A stretch of DNA of 64,000 bases from Sphingomonas sp. BK345 (lineage in GTDB: Bacteria; Pseudomonadota; Alphaproteobacteria; Sphingomonadales; Sphingomonadaceae). Shown here in pieces: positions 1-8,456 of the stretch. The notes below the pieces were generated by a model that worked only from the letters and a program-made list of their open reading frames with translations, searched no databases and was not told the DNA's origin. Positions within the stretch are counted from its first letter, which is position 1. Each line of letters starts with the position of its first letter. Location: the NCBI RefSeq assembly GCF_014193845.1, contig NZ_JACHZX010000001.1:124001-188000 (forward strand), written 5' to 3'. Position numbers and translations under genes: made by a program.

Positions 1-557
1 TCGCCAGCCGCCGGCGCGGCACCGGCCGCGGGTGCGGCGGGCAGCGGCAGGTTCGAGCCCTGCTGGTTGAGATAGGCGATGACGTTGGCGCGATCTTGCG
101 GGTTGCCCAGGCCGGCGAAGGTCATCTTGGTGCCGTTGGCGAACTTGCGCGGGCTGGTGAGCCACGCATTCATCTTGTCGAAGTCCCAGGTGCCGCCGAC
201 CGACTTGAGTGCGTCGGAGAAAGCGAAGCCACCCTTCCCCTGCGCGATCCCCTCGCCCAGCGTCGCGTACAGGTTCGGGCCGATGCCGTTGGCGCCACCC
301 TGGTTGATCGTGTGGCAGGCGGCGCACTTCTTGAAGACCTCGGCGCCCTTGGCCGGATCGGCGCTGGCGAGCAGCGACGCGATCGGCACCTCGGCCGCGG
401 CACCACCGCCGCCGGCCTCCTCGACGCCCTCGATCGCGTAGCCCATCTTCTCCGGGCGCTCGCCGTGGAAGACCTGGCTGCCGACGATCGACAGCCCCAG
501 CGCGACTCCGGCACCCGCCAAGACCCAGCCGAAAATCGTGTTGCTACGATCGTCCAT
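1..557 (-). CDS. Membrane-anchored c-type cytochrome (3' end cut by window edge)
   Basis: The reading frame starts at ATG 557 and runs off the left edge without a stop, giving at least 185 codons. Residues about 7-27 form one hydrophobic segment that would act as an uncleaved signal anchor, placing the haem domain in the periplasm. A single CAACH haem-binding motif follows near residue 85, and the TKMTFAG stretch supplies the distal methionine of a class I cytochrome c. The visible C-terminus is turning into an Ala/Pro-rich tail. By architecture it resembles cytochrome c552/CycM, an electron carrier from the bc1 complex to terminal oxidases. The gene is divergent from pheA, with about 105 bp between the starts. 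The exact partner and full length cannot be seen. Confidence 0.88.
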   Translation of the reverse strand, partial: MDDRSNTIFGWVLAGAGVALGLSIVGSQVFHGERPEKMGYAIEGVEEAGGGGAAAEVPIASLLASADPAKGAEVFKKCAACHTINQGGANGIGPNLYATLGEGIAQGKGGFAFSDALKSVGGTWDFDKMNAWLTSPRKFANGTKMTFAGLGNPQDRANVIAYLNQQGSNLPLPAAPAAGAAPAAG

Positions 558-662
558 GTCGCCCGTGTGCCCCTCTCTAATTAGGTCGATCCATAGAAAA
601 GCCGCCACCGCACCGCAAGCGCTTGAGCGGCGGCCCGCGCTCTTCTACGCGCCGGGACCGAG

Positions 663-1553
663 ATGGACAGCTACGCCGCCCCCGCTTTGCCGATCGTCAA
701 GCGCCTGACCGAGGCCGCCGCGCGCGCGCCTGAGAACGCCGTCGCCTTCCAGGGTGCACCCGGCGCCAACAGCCATGTCGCGGTGTGCGAGGCCTTCCCT
801 GAGGCGCTGCCGCTGCCCTGCTTCAGCTTCGACGACGCGCTCGACGCGGTGAAGCACGGCCGCGCCGCGCGCGCCCTGATCCCGATCGAGAACTCGCTCC
901 ACGGCCGCGTCGCCGACATCCACTTCCTGCTTCCCGAGTCCGGTCTGGTGATCATCGGCGAGCATTTCCTGCCGATCCGGCACGCGCTGATCGGCCTCGG
1001 CCCCCGCGCGGCGGTGTCCAGCGCGATGAGCCATCCCCAGGCGCTCGGCCAGTGCCGACACTGGCTCAAGGCGCACCGCATCGCACCGGTGAGCTATCCC
1101 GACACCGCCGGCGCCGCCGCGGTGGTGGCCGAGCTGCGCGACCCCAGCGTCGCCGCGCTCGCCCCGCCGGGCGCCGCGGCGATCTACGGGCTCGAGCTGC
1201 TCGCCACCGACATCGCTGACGCCGACCACAACATGACTCGCTTCGTCACGCTGGCGCGTGACGGCGTGGCGCCCGACGGCGAGGGGCCGTGGATGACGAC
1301 CTTCATCTTCGCGGTGAAGAACGTGCCCGCCGCGCTGTACAAGGCGATGGGCGGGTTCGCGACCAATGGCGTCAACATGACCAAGCTGGAAAGCTACCAG
1401 CGCGGCGGCAGCTTCGCGGCGACCGAATTCTACGCCGACGTTGAGGGGCGCCCCGGCGAGCCCGGCTTCGACCGCGCGATGGCCGAACTGGGCTTTCATG
1501 CCAAGCATCTGCGCGTGCTCGGTTCCTATCGCCAGGCGCGCAAACGCGGCTGA
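663..1553 (+). CDS. pheA: Prephenate dehydratase
   Basis: This 296-residue protein has the two-domain layout of monofunctional prephenate dehydratase, which converts prephenate to phenylpyruvate in phenylalanine synthesis. The N-terminal catalytic domain opens with AFQGAPGANSH and contains the IPIENSLHGRV segment and the NMTRF motif, where the threonine is the catalytic residue. The C-terminal ACT domain carries KLESYQRGGSF, corresponding to the ESRP motif that binds allosteric phenylalanine, so feedback inhibition is expected. No chorismate mutase domain is fused. The length is normal. The start at ATG 663 has only a weak ribosome site but matches the domain boundary. The gene lies divergent from the cytochrome c gene, and ptrB follows on the same strand. 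Confidence 0.95.
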   Translation: MDSYAAPALPIVKRLTEAAARAPENAVAFQGAPGANSHVAVCEAFPEALPLPCFSFDDALDAVKHGRAARALIPIENSLHGRVADIHFLLPESGLVIIGEHFLPIRHALIGLGPRAAVSSAMSHPQALGQCRHWLKAHRIAPVSYPDTAGAAAVVAELRDPSVAALAPPGAAAIYGLELLATDIADADHNMTRFVTLARDGVAPDGEGPWMTTFIFAVKNVPAALYKAMGGFATNGVNMTKLESYQRGGSFAATEFYADVEGRPGEPGFDRAMAELGFHAKHLRVLGSYRQARKRG

Positions 1554-1624
1554 CCGCCCCCTTGCGCGCGCCGCGCCCGCTCCTATCGTGCGGCGCGACG
1601 AACATGGGTGGGGACAGACGCGTG

Positions 1625-3739
1625 ATGAAGACCTTGCTGCTGGCCGGCGCCGCGCTCACCGCCGTCGCGGCGTCGCCCGCCTGGACGCAGACCGCACCGC
1701 AGCCGCCGCACGCCGCGAAGAGGCCGCGTCAGGTCACCTCGGCCAGTGGGACGCGCGAGGATGATTATTACTGGTTGCGCGACGACACCCGCAAGAACCC
1801 CGAGATGCTCGCCTATCTGGCCGCGGAGAACGCCTATGCCGACGCGACGCTGGCGTCGCTCAAGCCGCTGCAGGACAGACTCTACGCCGAGACCGTCAGC
1901 CATATCAAACAGGACGACAGCAGCGTCCCCTATCGCGAGCGCGGCTATTATTATCAGACCCGCTTCACGCCGGGCGCGGACTATCCGATCATCGAGCGCC
2001 GCAAGGGCGCGCCCGACGCGCCCGCCGAGGTCCTGTTCGATCAGCCCGCGATGGCGAAGGGGCATAATTTCTTCGCACTGAGCGACTGGTCGGTCAGCCA
2101 GGACAACCGGCTCGTCGCCTATGCCGAGGATACGGTCGGTCGGCGGCAATATGTCCTCAAGGTCAAGGACCTTTCCACCGGACGGCCGCTGCCGGACACG
2201 ATCACCAACGTCGAGCCCAATCTCGTCTGGGCCGACGACAACCGCACGCTCTTCTATATCGCCAAGGACCCGGTGACGCTGCGCGGCTATCGCGTGATGG
2301 CGCACGTGCTCGGCACGCCGGTGAGCGCGGACCGCCTCGTTTATGAGGAGAAGGACGACACCTTCCAGATGGGGATCAGCCGCACCAGCGACGATCGCTT
2401 CATCTGCATCGGCGTGTCTGCCACGGTCAGCGACGAGCAGCGCTGCGCTCCCGCGGCGGCGCCGACCCGCTTCGCGCTGGTGGCGCCCCGCGCGCGCGAG
2501 TTCCGCTACGGCGCGGATCACATGGGGGATCGCTGGATCATCCGCACCAACCGCGACGCCCGCAACTACAAGCTCGTCACCGTCGCCGACCGCGATCTCG
2601 CCCGCGGTGTCTCCGCCTGGCGCGACCTGACGCCGGCGAGCGACAGCGTCTTCATCGAAGATTTCAAGCCGTTCCGCGGCTTCATCGCGCTCGACCAGCG
2701 CGAGGGTGGTAACCGCATGATCCGGCTGTTGACCGACGGCCGTTCCGCCCCGGTCAAGGCCGACGAGCCGGCCTATCAGATGGCGCTGGCGGTCAATCCG
2801 GAGCCCGATACCGACTGGGTGCGCTACACCTACGCCTCGCTGGTGACGCCGACGACCACCTACGAGGCCAGTGCGAAGACGGGCGAGCGCCGCGTGCTCA
2901 AGGTCGCGCCGGTGCCGGGCTATGACCCGTCGAACTACGTCACCGAGCGGGTCTGGGCGACCGCACGCGACGGCACCAAGGTCCCGGTCTCGGTGGTGTA
3001 CCGCAAGGGCGTCAAGCGCGACGGCACCGCTCCGCTGTTCCAATATGCCTATGGCAGCTACGGCCTCTCGATGGACCCGGCGGTCGACCCGGCACGGATC
3101 GCGATGCTCGACCGCGGCGTGGTCTACGCTTTGGCGCACATCCGCGGCGGGCAGGAAATGGGGCGCGGCTGGTATGACGACGGCCATCTGCTGCACAAGA
3201 AGAACAGCTTCACCGACTTCGTCGACGTCACCCGCTATCTGGTGGCGCAGAAATACGCCGCCCCGGGCCGGGTGGCGGCGATGGGCGGCAGCGCGGGCGG
3301 GCTGCTGATGGGTGCGGTCGCGAACATGGCGCCGCAGGACTATGCGCTGATCATCGCGCAGGTGCCGTTCGTCGACGTGGTGACCACCATGCTCGACTCC
3401 TCGATCCCGCTGACCACGTTTGAATATGACGAATGGGGCAATCCGGCGCAGAAGCCCTTTTACGATTACATGCTGAGCTACTCGCCGTACGACAATGTCG
3501 CGGCCAAGGCCTACCCGGCGATGTACGTCAGCACCGGGCTGTGGGACAGCCAGGTGCAATACTACGAGCCGACCAAATGGGTCGCACGGCTGCGCGAGTT
3601 GAAGACCGGCGACGCGCCGCTGGTGTACCGAGTCAACATGGAGGCGGGGCACGGCGGCAAGTCGGGCCGCTTCGAGCGCTATCGCCAGGGCGCGGAATGG
3701 CAGGCATTCGCGCTGCAGCGATTGAAGGTGGCGGACTGA
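1625..3739 (+). CDS. ptrB: Secreted S9 family peptidase, oligopeptidase B type
   Basis: This protein of about 704 residues begins at ATG 1625; an upstream ATG at 1562 would add 21 unlikely residues ahead of a clear signal peptide (MKTLLLAGAALTAV...). The signal peptide predicts periplasmic or secreted location, unlike the cytosolic E. coli enzyme. An N-terminal beta-propeller is followed by an alpha/beta-hydrolase domain. The catalytic triad is readable: Ser in MGGSAGG near residue 556, Asp in STGLWDSQV near 641, and His in EAGHGGKSG near 676. The VPFVDVVTTMLD and DEWGNP segments are typical of oligopeptidase B, which cleaves short peptides after basic residues. It follows pheA after 71 bp and ends at a hairpin facing the convergent nudC. 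Confidence 0.92.
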   Translation: MKTLLLAGAALTAVAASPAWTQTAPQPPHAAKRPRQVTSASGTREDDYYWLRDDTRKNPEMLAYLAAENAYADATLASLKPLQDRLYAETVSHIKQDDSSVPYRERGYYYQTRFTPGADYPIIERRKGAPDAPAEVLFDQPAMAKGHNFFALSDWSVSQDNRLVAYAEDTVGRRQYVLKVKDLSTGRPLPDTITNVEPNLVWADDNRTLFYIAKDPVTLRGYRVMAHVLGTPVSADRLVYEEKDDTFQMGISRTSDDRFICIGVSATVSDEQRCAPAAAPTRFALVAPRAREFRYGADHMGDRWIIRTNRDARNYKLVTVADRDLARGVSAWRDLTPASDSVFIEDFKPFRGFIALDQREGGNRMIRLLTDGRSAPVKADEPAYQMALAVNPEPDTDWVRYTYASLVTPTTTYEASAKTGERRVLKVAPVPGYDPSNYVTERVWATARDGTKVPVSVVYRKGVKRDGTAPLFQYAYGSYGLSMDPAVDPARIAMLDRGVVYALAHIRGGQEMGRGWYDDGHLLHKKNSFTDFVDVTRYLVAQKYAAPGRVAAMGGSAGGLLMGAVANMAPQDYALIIAQVPFVDVVTTMLDSSIPLTTFEYDEWGNPAQKPFYDYMLSYSPYDNVAAKAYPAMYVSTGLWDSQVQYYEPTKWVARLRELKTGDAPLVYRVNMEAGHGGKSGRFERYRQGAEWQAFALQRLKVAD

Positions 3740-3747
3740 GGACGGCG

Positions 3748-3774
3748 CCGCGCTCCCGCCTTGTCGGAGCGCGG
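3748..3774. terminator. Hairpin between convergent ptrB and nudC
   Basis: CCGCGCTCC and GGAGCGCGG form a perfect 9-bp stem around a 9-base loop. It sits in the 52-bp gap between two convergent genes, so it could terminate transcription from both sides. There is no clear T-run, so the call rests on position and stem strength. Confidence 0.55.
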
Positions 3775-3791
3775 TCCAAGCCGGTGTTCCC

Positions 3792-4658
3792 CTATTCCGA
3801 CCAGGCGCGCAGCAGCGTGTGTGCGATCGCGTAGGGCGGCGGCGCGACGAAGCGCCCCCCCTCGCCCGCGAGCGCCGCGCGCACCTCGTCGCGCGTGACC
3901 CACATCGCGTCCTCCAGCTCGTTGGCGTCGAGCGTGATCGCGTCGTCGATCGCCTGCGCGACGCAGGCGATCATCAGCTGCGACGGGAACGGCCACGGCT
4001 GGCTCGCGACGTAGCGGACGTCCTTCACCCGCACGCCCGACTCCTCCGCGATCTCGCGCGCCACCGCCTCCTCGATCGACTCGCCCGGCTCGAGGAAGCC
4101 CGCCAGCGCGGAGTAGCGCCCCGCGGGCCAGCTCGGCTGCCGGCCCACTAACGCGCGCCCGTCATGTTCCGCCAGCATGATTACGACCGGGTCGACGCGC
4201 GGGAAATGCTCCGCCGAGCAGCCCGGGCAGCGTCGCCCCCAGCCGGCGCGGAACAGCCCGGTCGCGCTGCCGCAATTGGCGCAGAAGCGGTGCCGCGCGT
4301 GCCAGTCGAGCAGCGAGCGCGCCGCCGCGAAGGTCGCCGACTCGCCCGTGCGCAGTTGGTCGAGCAGGCCGAACAGGCTGGGCGAGCGGAACGGCGGCGG
4401 CGCGCCCGCCCCGGGCACGATCGCGGCGAAGCGCGGCGCCCCCGCGTCGAGCCCGAGCAGCACCAGCTCCGCCTCCGCCGGCGCGGCGGAGAGCGGCGCC
4501 CAGGCGAGCGCGCCCCCCTCCCCTACCACCGGCTCGAACGACTCGAGCACCAGCAGCCGCGCCGCCGGATCGGCGGCGGCCGCCGCGAGGCCGTCCGCGT
4601 CGTGGCGCAGCGCGTCGGCGCGGTCGAGCGTGCCGCCGGTGAAGCCGGTCGCGATCAC
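3792..4658 (-). CDS. nudC: NAD(+) diphosphatase (Nudix hydrolase)
   Basis: This 288-residue protein has the NudC arrangement: an N-terminal domain, a zinc ribbon with Cys 126, 129, 144 and 147 (CANC and CPGC), a Nudix box at about residues 187-209 (GFLEPGESIEEAVAREIAEE plus SGV), and the SQPWPFPSQL motif at 219-228 that is specific to NADH pyrophosphatases. It hydrolyses NAD(H) to NMN(H) and AMP, and in studied homologues it also removes NAD caps from RNA. The start is GTG 4658, overlapping the stop of the upstream serine hydrolase by 4 bases, so the two are probably translationally coupled in a mutY-hydrolase-nudC operon. Confidence 0.95.
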   Translation of the reverse strand: MIATGFTGGTLDRADALRHDADGLAAAAADPAARLLVLESFEPVVGEGGALAWAPLSAAPAEAELVLLGLDAGAPRFAAIVPGAGAPPPFRSPSLFGLLDQLRTGESATFAAARSLLDWHARHRFCANCGSATGLFRAGWGRRCPGCSAEHFPRVDPVVIMLAEHDGRALVGRQPSWPAGRYSALAGFLEPGESIEEAVAREIAEESGVRVKDVRYVASQPWPFPSQLMIACVAQAIDDAITLDANELEDAMWVTRDEVRAALAGEGGRFVAPPPYAIAHTLLRAWSE

Positions 4659-6013
4659 CGCGGTACGCCGGGGTGGAGCCGCGCCGCGTCGCGCGCCAGC
4701 GCCGCGAACGTCTCCTTGGCCAGCGGGTAGCGCTCGCCCGGGAAGTAATTGACCATGATCGTCCCCCTGAAGCGCCGCGCGGGGTCGACGATCGCCACCG
4801 TCCCCGCCGCGCCGCCCCAGCCGTAGCTGCCCTTCGACGCGCCGCCGGCCTCGTCGGCGAGATAGACCACCCCGCCCGCGCCGAAGCCCTGCGCTACGCC
4901 TTCCTTGTTCTTATAGCTCACGCCCGGCGGCAGCAGGTTGGACATCGCCAGCCGCGCGGTCTCGGGCTTCATGATCGTCACGCCGTCGAGCGTGCCCGCG
5001 TCCTGCAGCATGTGGAGGAAGCGGTCGTAATCGCGCGCCGACGCCACCAGCCCCGCGCCGCCGTACGGGAAGCTGGGCGGCTGGAGGAACACCGAACGCG
5101 CCGCGGGGTCGAGCGGGATCAGCTGGTCGCCCGCGAAGGCGTAGTTGGTCGCGAACCGCGCGACGTTGCCCGGCACGACCTGGAAGTCGGTCGAGGTCAT
5201 GCCGAGCGGATCGAGGATGCGCGCGCGGACGAAGCGCTCGAACGGCTGCCCGGACACCTTCTCGATCACCGCGGCGAGCACGTCGAGCCCCATCGAATAA
5301 TGCCACGTCGTGCCCGGCTCGGCGACGAGCGGCGCCTGCGCGACGCGCTCGGCAAAGGCGATCAGCGAGGCCGGCCGCGTCTTGCGCGCCACCGCCTCGG
5401 TCTGCGCGTTCGCCGAGAAGGGGACGAGGCCGAGCCGCTCATATTCCTTGAGCAGCGGCCCCTGCGCGTTGATCTGATAGCCGATCCCCGAGCTGTGCGT
5501 CATCAGCTCGCGAATCGTGATCGGCGCGCGCGCGGGGCGCGTCGCCAGCGACGTGTCCGGACTGGTCAGCACCTTCATTCTAGCGAAGCCGGGGAAATAG
5601 TTGGAAAGCGGGTCGTCGAGCGACAGCTTGCCCTCCTCCACCAGCAGCATCGCCGCCATGCCGGTGATCGGCTTGGTCATCGAATAGACGCGCCACAATG
5701 AGTCGGGGCCGGCGGGCTGCGCGCCCGGATCGGTCGCGACTGCGCCCGCGCTGACGAACACGGTCGGCAGGTCGCCCAATCCGAAGGCGCCGACGATGCC
5801 CGGCATCTTCTTGTCGCGGACATAGCCGTCGAACAGCGCCTGGGTCGTCGGCAGGATTTGCGCGGCCGGCAGCCCCTGGAGCGCGCTTGTCCCCTGCGTG
5901 GGTGGCGCCGTCTGCGGCCGGGGGGCGGGCGCCGGCGCCCGCTGCGCCGAGAGCTGAGCCGCCGCCACCAGCGCGGTGAGCGCCGCCGTACCGAACCACC
6001 GGAACACCGTCAT
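4655..6013 (-). CDS. Beta-lactamase-family serine hydrolase, secreted
   Basis: The start at ATG 6013 overlaps the mutY stop (ATGA) and gives about 452 residues with an N-terminal signal peptide (MTVFRWFGTAALTALVAAA). The Ser-x-x-Lys motif is visible as SMTK in VYSMTKPITG. The HYSMGLDVL segment supplies the tyrosine of the second class C-like motif, and a GGAGLV stretch follows. These features place it in the class C beta-lactamase/EstB/DD-peptidase-like group (PF00144). Most such chromosomal proteins are esterases or peptidases rather than antibiotic-degrading enzymes, so no resistance role is inferred. It sits between mutY and nudC with 4-base overlaps on both sides. Confidence 0.9.
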   Translation of the reverse strand: MTVFRWFGTAALTALVAAAQLSAQRAPAPAPRPQTAPPTQGTSALQGLPAAQILPTTQALFDGYVRDKKMPGIVGAFGLGDLPTVFVSAGAVATDPGAQPAGPDSLWRVYSMTKPITGMAAMLLVEEGKLSLDDPLSNYFPGFARMKVLTSPDTSLATRPARAPITIRELMTHSSGIGYQINAQGPLLKEYERLGLVPFSANAQTEAVARKTRPASLIAFAERVAQAPLVAEPGTTWHYSMGLDVLAAVIEKVSGQPFERFVRARILDPLGMTSTDFQVVPGNVARFATNYAFAGDQLIPLDPAARSVFLQPPSFPYGGAGLVASARDYDRFLHMLQDAGTLDGVTIMKPETARLAMSNLLPPGVSYKNKEGVAQGFGAGGVVYLADEAGGASKGSYGWGGAAGTVAIVDPARRFRGTIMVNYFPGERYPLAKETFAALARDAARLHPGVPR

Positions 6014-7053
6014 GCCTGTCTGCTCCTCGCCACCGCTGCCGCCTTCGCGAACAAGGTCGGCAGCCCCGCCTCGTTCAGTGTCGCGACCGGCCACCATTCA
6101 CCCAGGTTGGTCGCGCGCTCGGTGTCGGCGACGGCCACGTCCAGGTCCAGCGTGAAATGCGTGAAGCCGTGCTCGACTCGTCGCTCCAGCACGCGCCATG
6201 CCGCCTCCGCGGGCGCGTCGCGCAGCCCCGGCGGCGCCAGCTCCCACGGGCCGGTCGGCAGCGCGCGCATGCCGCCGAGCAGCCCCTTCTCGGGGCGGCG
6301 CACCAGCAGCACGTGGCCGTCGCGCTCGAGCCAGAAGATCGTGCCGTAGCGATGCGGCCGCGCCGCCTTGGGTTTCTTGACCGGGAAGGCCTCGGGCGTG
6401 CCGAGCGCGAGCGCGGCGCACTGGTCGGCGAGCGGGCAGAGCAGGCAGCGCGGCTTGCGCGGAGTGCACACCGCCGAGCCCAGGTCCATCAAAGCCTGCG
6501 CATAGTCGCCGGCGCGGTTCTCCGGCGTGATCGTCGCCGCGGCGGCGCGGATCGCGCGGCGGCCGCCCGGCAGCGGCGCGTCGATCGCGAACAGCCGCGC
6601 CACCACGCGCTCGACATTGGCGTCCACGACCACCGCGCGACGTCCGAACGCGATCGCCGCGACCGCGGCGGCGGTATAGTCGCCGAAACCGGGCAGCGCG
6701 CGCAACGCCTCCTCGGTGTCGGGCAGCCGGCCGCCGTGCTCCGCCGCGATCACGCGCGCCGCGGCGAGCAGGTTGCGCGCGCGGGCGTAATAGCCAAGTC
6801 CCGCCCACGCCGCCATGACGTCCGCCTCGTCGGCCGCGGCAAGGTCCGCGAAGGTCGGCCAGCGCGCGACCCACGTCGCGAAGCGCGGGCGCACCGTCGC
6901 CACCGTCGTCTGCTGCAGCATCACCTCGCTCAGCCAGACTCGATAGGGATCGGGCGTCTCGCCCGGCAGCGCGCGCCACGGCAGCGCGCGGCGGTGGCGG
7001 TCATACCAGTGAAGCAAGGGCTTGGCGGCAGTGATCGCGCGCTTGGCGTCCAT
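6010..7053 (-). CDS. mutY: A/G-specific adenine glycosylase
   Basis: This 347-residue base-excision repair enzyme removes adenine mispaired with 8-oxoguanine. The catalytic Glu43 lies in SEVMLQQTT. A helix-hairpin-helix (LPGFGDYTAAAVAAIAFG) is followed by the catalytic Asp144. The [4Fe-4S] ligands are Cys196, 203, 206 and 212, with the classic C-x6-C-x2-C-x5-C spacing. The C-terminal Nudix-like domain that recognises 8-oxoG is present, with FWLERDGHVLLVRRPEKGLLGGM at its start. It is the first gene of a minus-strand run of three and is divergent from the dciA-like gene with about 26 bp between start codons, so the two promoters must overlap. Confidence 0.97.
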   Translation of the reverse strand: MDAKRAITAAKPLLHWYDRHRRALPWRALPGETPDPYRVWLSEVMLQQTTVATVRPRFATWVARWPTFADLAAADEADVMAAWAGLGYYARARNLLAAARVIAAEHGGRLPDTEEALRALPGFGDYTAAAVAAIAFGRRAVVVDANVERVVARLFAIDAPLPGGRRAIRAAAATITPENRAGDYAQALMDLGSAVCTPRKPRCLLCPLADQCAALALGTPEAFPVKKPKAARPHRYGTIFWLERDGHVLLVRRPEKGLLGGMRALPTGPWELAPPGLRDAPAEAAWRVLERRVEHGFTHFTLDLDVAVADTERATNLGEWWPVATLNEAGLPTLFAKAAAVARSRQA

Positions 7054-7079
7054 GCCCCGGCTATGGCATGGGGGCGGGA

Positions 7080-7592
7080 ATGAGCAAGCGCCCTCGCGTC
7101 TCCGATCAACCTCCCGAGCGGCAGAACCGGTCGCGCCAGGTGGCCGAGCTGCTGCCCGCGGTGGGCGGGGCGGCGTTCCGGCGCTTCGGCTTCGTCCAGT
7201 CCGCGATCGTGTCGCGCTGGCCCGAGATCGTCGGCGAGAAGCTCGCTGCTGCCAGCACGCCCGAGTCGATCCGCTTCCCGGTCGGCAAGAAGCAGGACGG
7301 CACGCTGACGCTCACCGTCCGCGGTGCGCACGCACCGATGATGAGCCACCTGACGGTCGAGATCATCGAGCGGGTCAACCGCTTCTTCGGCTATGCCGCG
7401 GTGTGCAAGGTGGCGATCCGCCACGGCGAGGTGACCAAGCGCCCCGAGCGCCGCGCGCCGCCGTCGCTCGCCCCCGCGCCCGAGCTGGGCGGCAGCCTAA
7501 AGACGATCGCCGATCCCGAGCTCAAGGCGGTGCTCGAGGCGCTCGCCTCGGGCGTCGCCGCCAACCCTCCCGCGCTGCCGAAGGTACGATGA
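7080..7592 (+). CDS. DUF721/DciA-family protein
   Basis: This protein of about 170 residues matches the DUF721 fold. The central part (GGAAFRRFGFVQSAIVSRWP, then IVGEKLAAASTPESIRFP) is the conserved core, and the C-terminal part is low in complexity. The family includes DciA, the helicase loader or operator that replaces DnaC in most bacteria. That role is known for some members and only inferred here. ATG 7080 has a better-spaced G-rich ribosome site than ATG 7068, which would add four residues. The stop overlaps the next start (ATGA), coupling it to a DsbA-like gene. The dciA-dsbA-dsbA-smc order is familiar from sphingomonads. Confidence 0.85.
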   Translation: MSKRPRVSDQPPERQNRSRQVAELLPAVGGAAFRRFGFVQSAIVSRWPEIVGEKLAAASTPESIRFPVGKKQDGTLTLTVRGAHAPMMSHLTVEIIERVNRFFGYAAVCKVAIRHGEVTKRPERRAPPSLAPAPELGGSLKTIADPELKAVLEALASGVAANPPALPKVR

Positions 7593-8266
7593 CCCGCTTC
7601 CGCTCGGTCCTGCTGCCCCTCGCCGCGCTCGCGCTCGGCACCGCCGCGGGCGCCGCCGCGCCGCGCCCCTGGACCGCGGTCGCGACGCCGGTGGCGACCG
7701 GCAGCTACCTGATCGGCAACCCCAAGGCGCGGGTGAAGCTGGTCGAGTACGTCAGCTACACCTGCCCGCATTGCGGCCATTTCGCCGCCGAGTCGCGCGC
7801 GACGCTCGGCGCCATGGTGCGCTCGGGCTCGACCAGCGTGGAGGTGCGCAACCAGATCCACGACGGGATCGACCTTGCCGCCGCGACGCTGGCGCGCTGC
7901 GCCGGGCCGGCCGCTTTCCCCGCGCTGCACGAGGCGTTCTTCGCCAAGCAGGAGGAATGGTACGAGCGCGCCGCGGAGTGGAGCGAGGGCAATCGCGCGC
8001 GCATCGCGTCCTGGCCCCAGCTCGACCAGCTCAAGGCGGTGGCGCAGGGCGCGGGGCTCGACGCGATCGCCAAACAGGCCGGCGCGCCCGCCGCGGCGAT
8101 CGACGCCTGTTTCGCGAGCGACGCGCAGGTGAAGCGCGCCATCGCGGCGTCCGAGGCGACGAGCAAGGTGAAGGGCACGCCCGCCTTCGAGCTCAATGGC
8201 AAGCTGATCGAGAACGTCGGCTGGGCGCAGCTCGAGCCGCAGTTGCGCGCGGCCGGCGCGCGGTGA
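7589..8266 (+). CDS. DsbA-family thiol:disulfide oxidoreductase (periplasmic, CPHC)
   Basis: This protein of about 225 residues has a signal peptide (hydrophobic residues 5-24) and a thioredoxin-fold domain with active site Cys59-Pro-His-Cys62 in YVSYTCPHCGHF. The CPHC dipeptide is the one used by E. coli DsbA. A cis-proline loop (KGTPAFELNG) lies near the C-terminus. The spacing of the helical insertion is closer to the DsbA/Com1-like group (Thioredoxin_4) than to enterobacterial DsbA. It probably forms or rearranges disulfides in exported proteins. The start at ATG 7589 overlaps the upstream stop. A second, lipid-anchored homologue follows about 190 bp downstream, after a repeat element. 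Confidence 0.9.
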   Translation: MTRFRSVLLPLAALALGTAAGAAAPRPWTAVATPVATGSYLIGNPKARVKLVEYVSYTCPHCGHFAAESRATLGAMVRSGSTSVEVRNQIHDGIDLAAATLARCAGPAAFPALHEAFFAKQEEWYERAAEWSEGNRARIASWPQLDQLKAVAQGAGLDAIAKQAGAPAAAIDACFASDAQVKRAIAASEATSKVKGTPAFELNGKLIENVGWAQLEPQLRAAGAR

Positions 8267-8281
8267 TGTGGCCGGTCTTCC

Positions 8282-8417
8282 ATCCTCCCCTGCAAGGGGA
8301 GGTGGCGCGCGCAGCGCGACGGAGGGGTGTCGCCGCTGGTGAGTCCAGCGACACTCGCCGGCCGGGTCACCCCTCCGTCAGTCCTTCGGCCTGCCACCTC
8401 CCCTTGCAGGGGAGGAT
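8282..8417. repeat. Long inverted repeat, C-rich palindromic element (class A)
   Basis: The outer arms 8282-8306 and 8393-8417 are a perfect 25-bp inverted repeat. Each arm itself folds (CCTCCCC...GGGGAGG). An inner pair, GACGGAGGGGTG near 8318 and CACCCCTCCGTC near 8369, extends the structure. The element fills the gap between the two DsbA-like genes. It resembles elements at 22800-22931 and 39197-39328. It has no coding capacity and looks like a dispersed palindromic unit. Confidence 0.85.
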
Positions 8418-8456
8418 CAATCGAAAACTATACGGTCTTATCAACGGAGTGACCGA

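Noticed and set aside
4655..6013. Antibiotic resistance beta-lactamase
   Set aside because: The protein has the general serine hydrolase fold of PF00144, but most chromosomal members are esterases or peptidases, and its place between mutY and nudC gives no resistance context.
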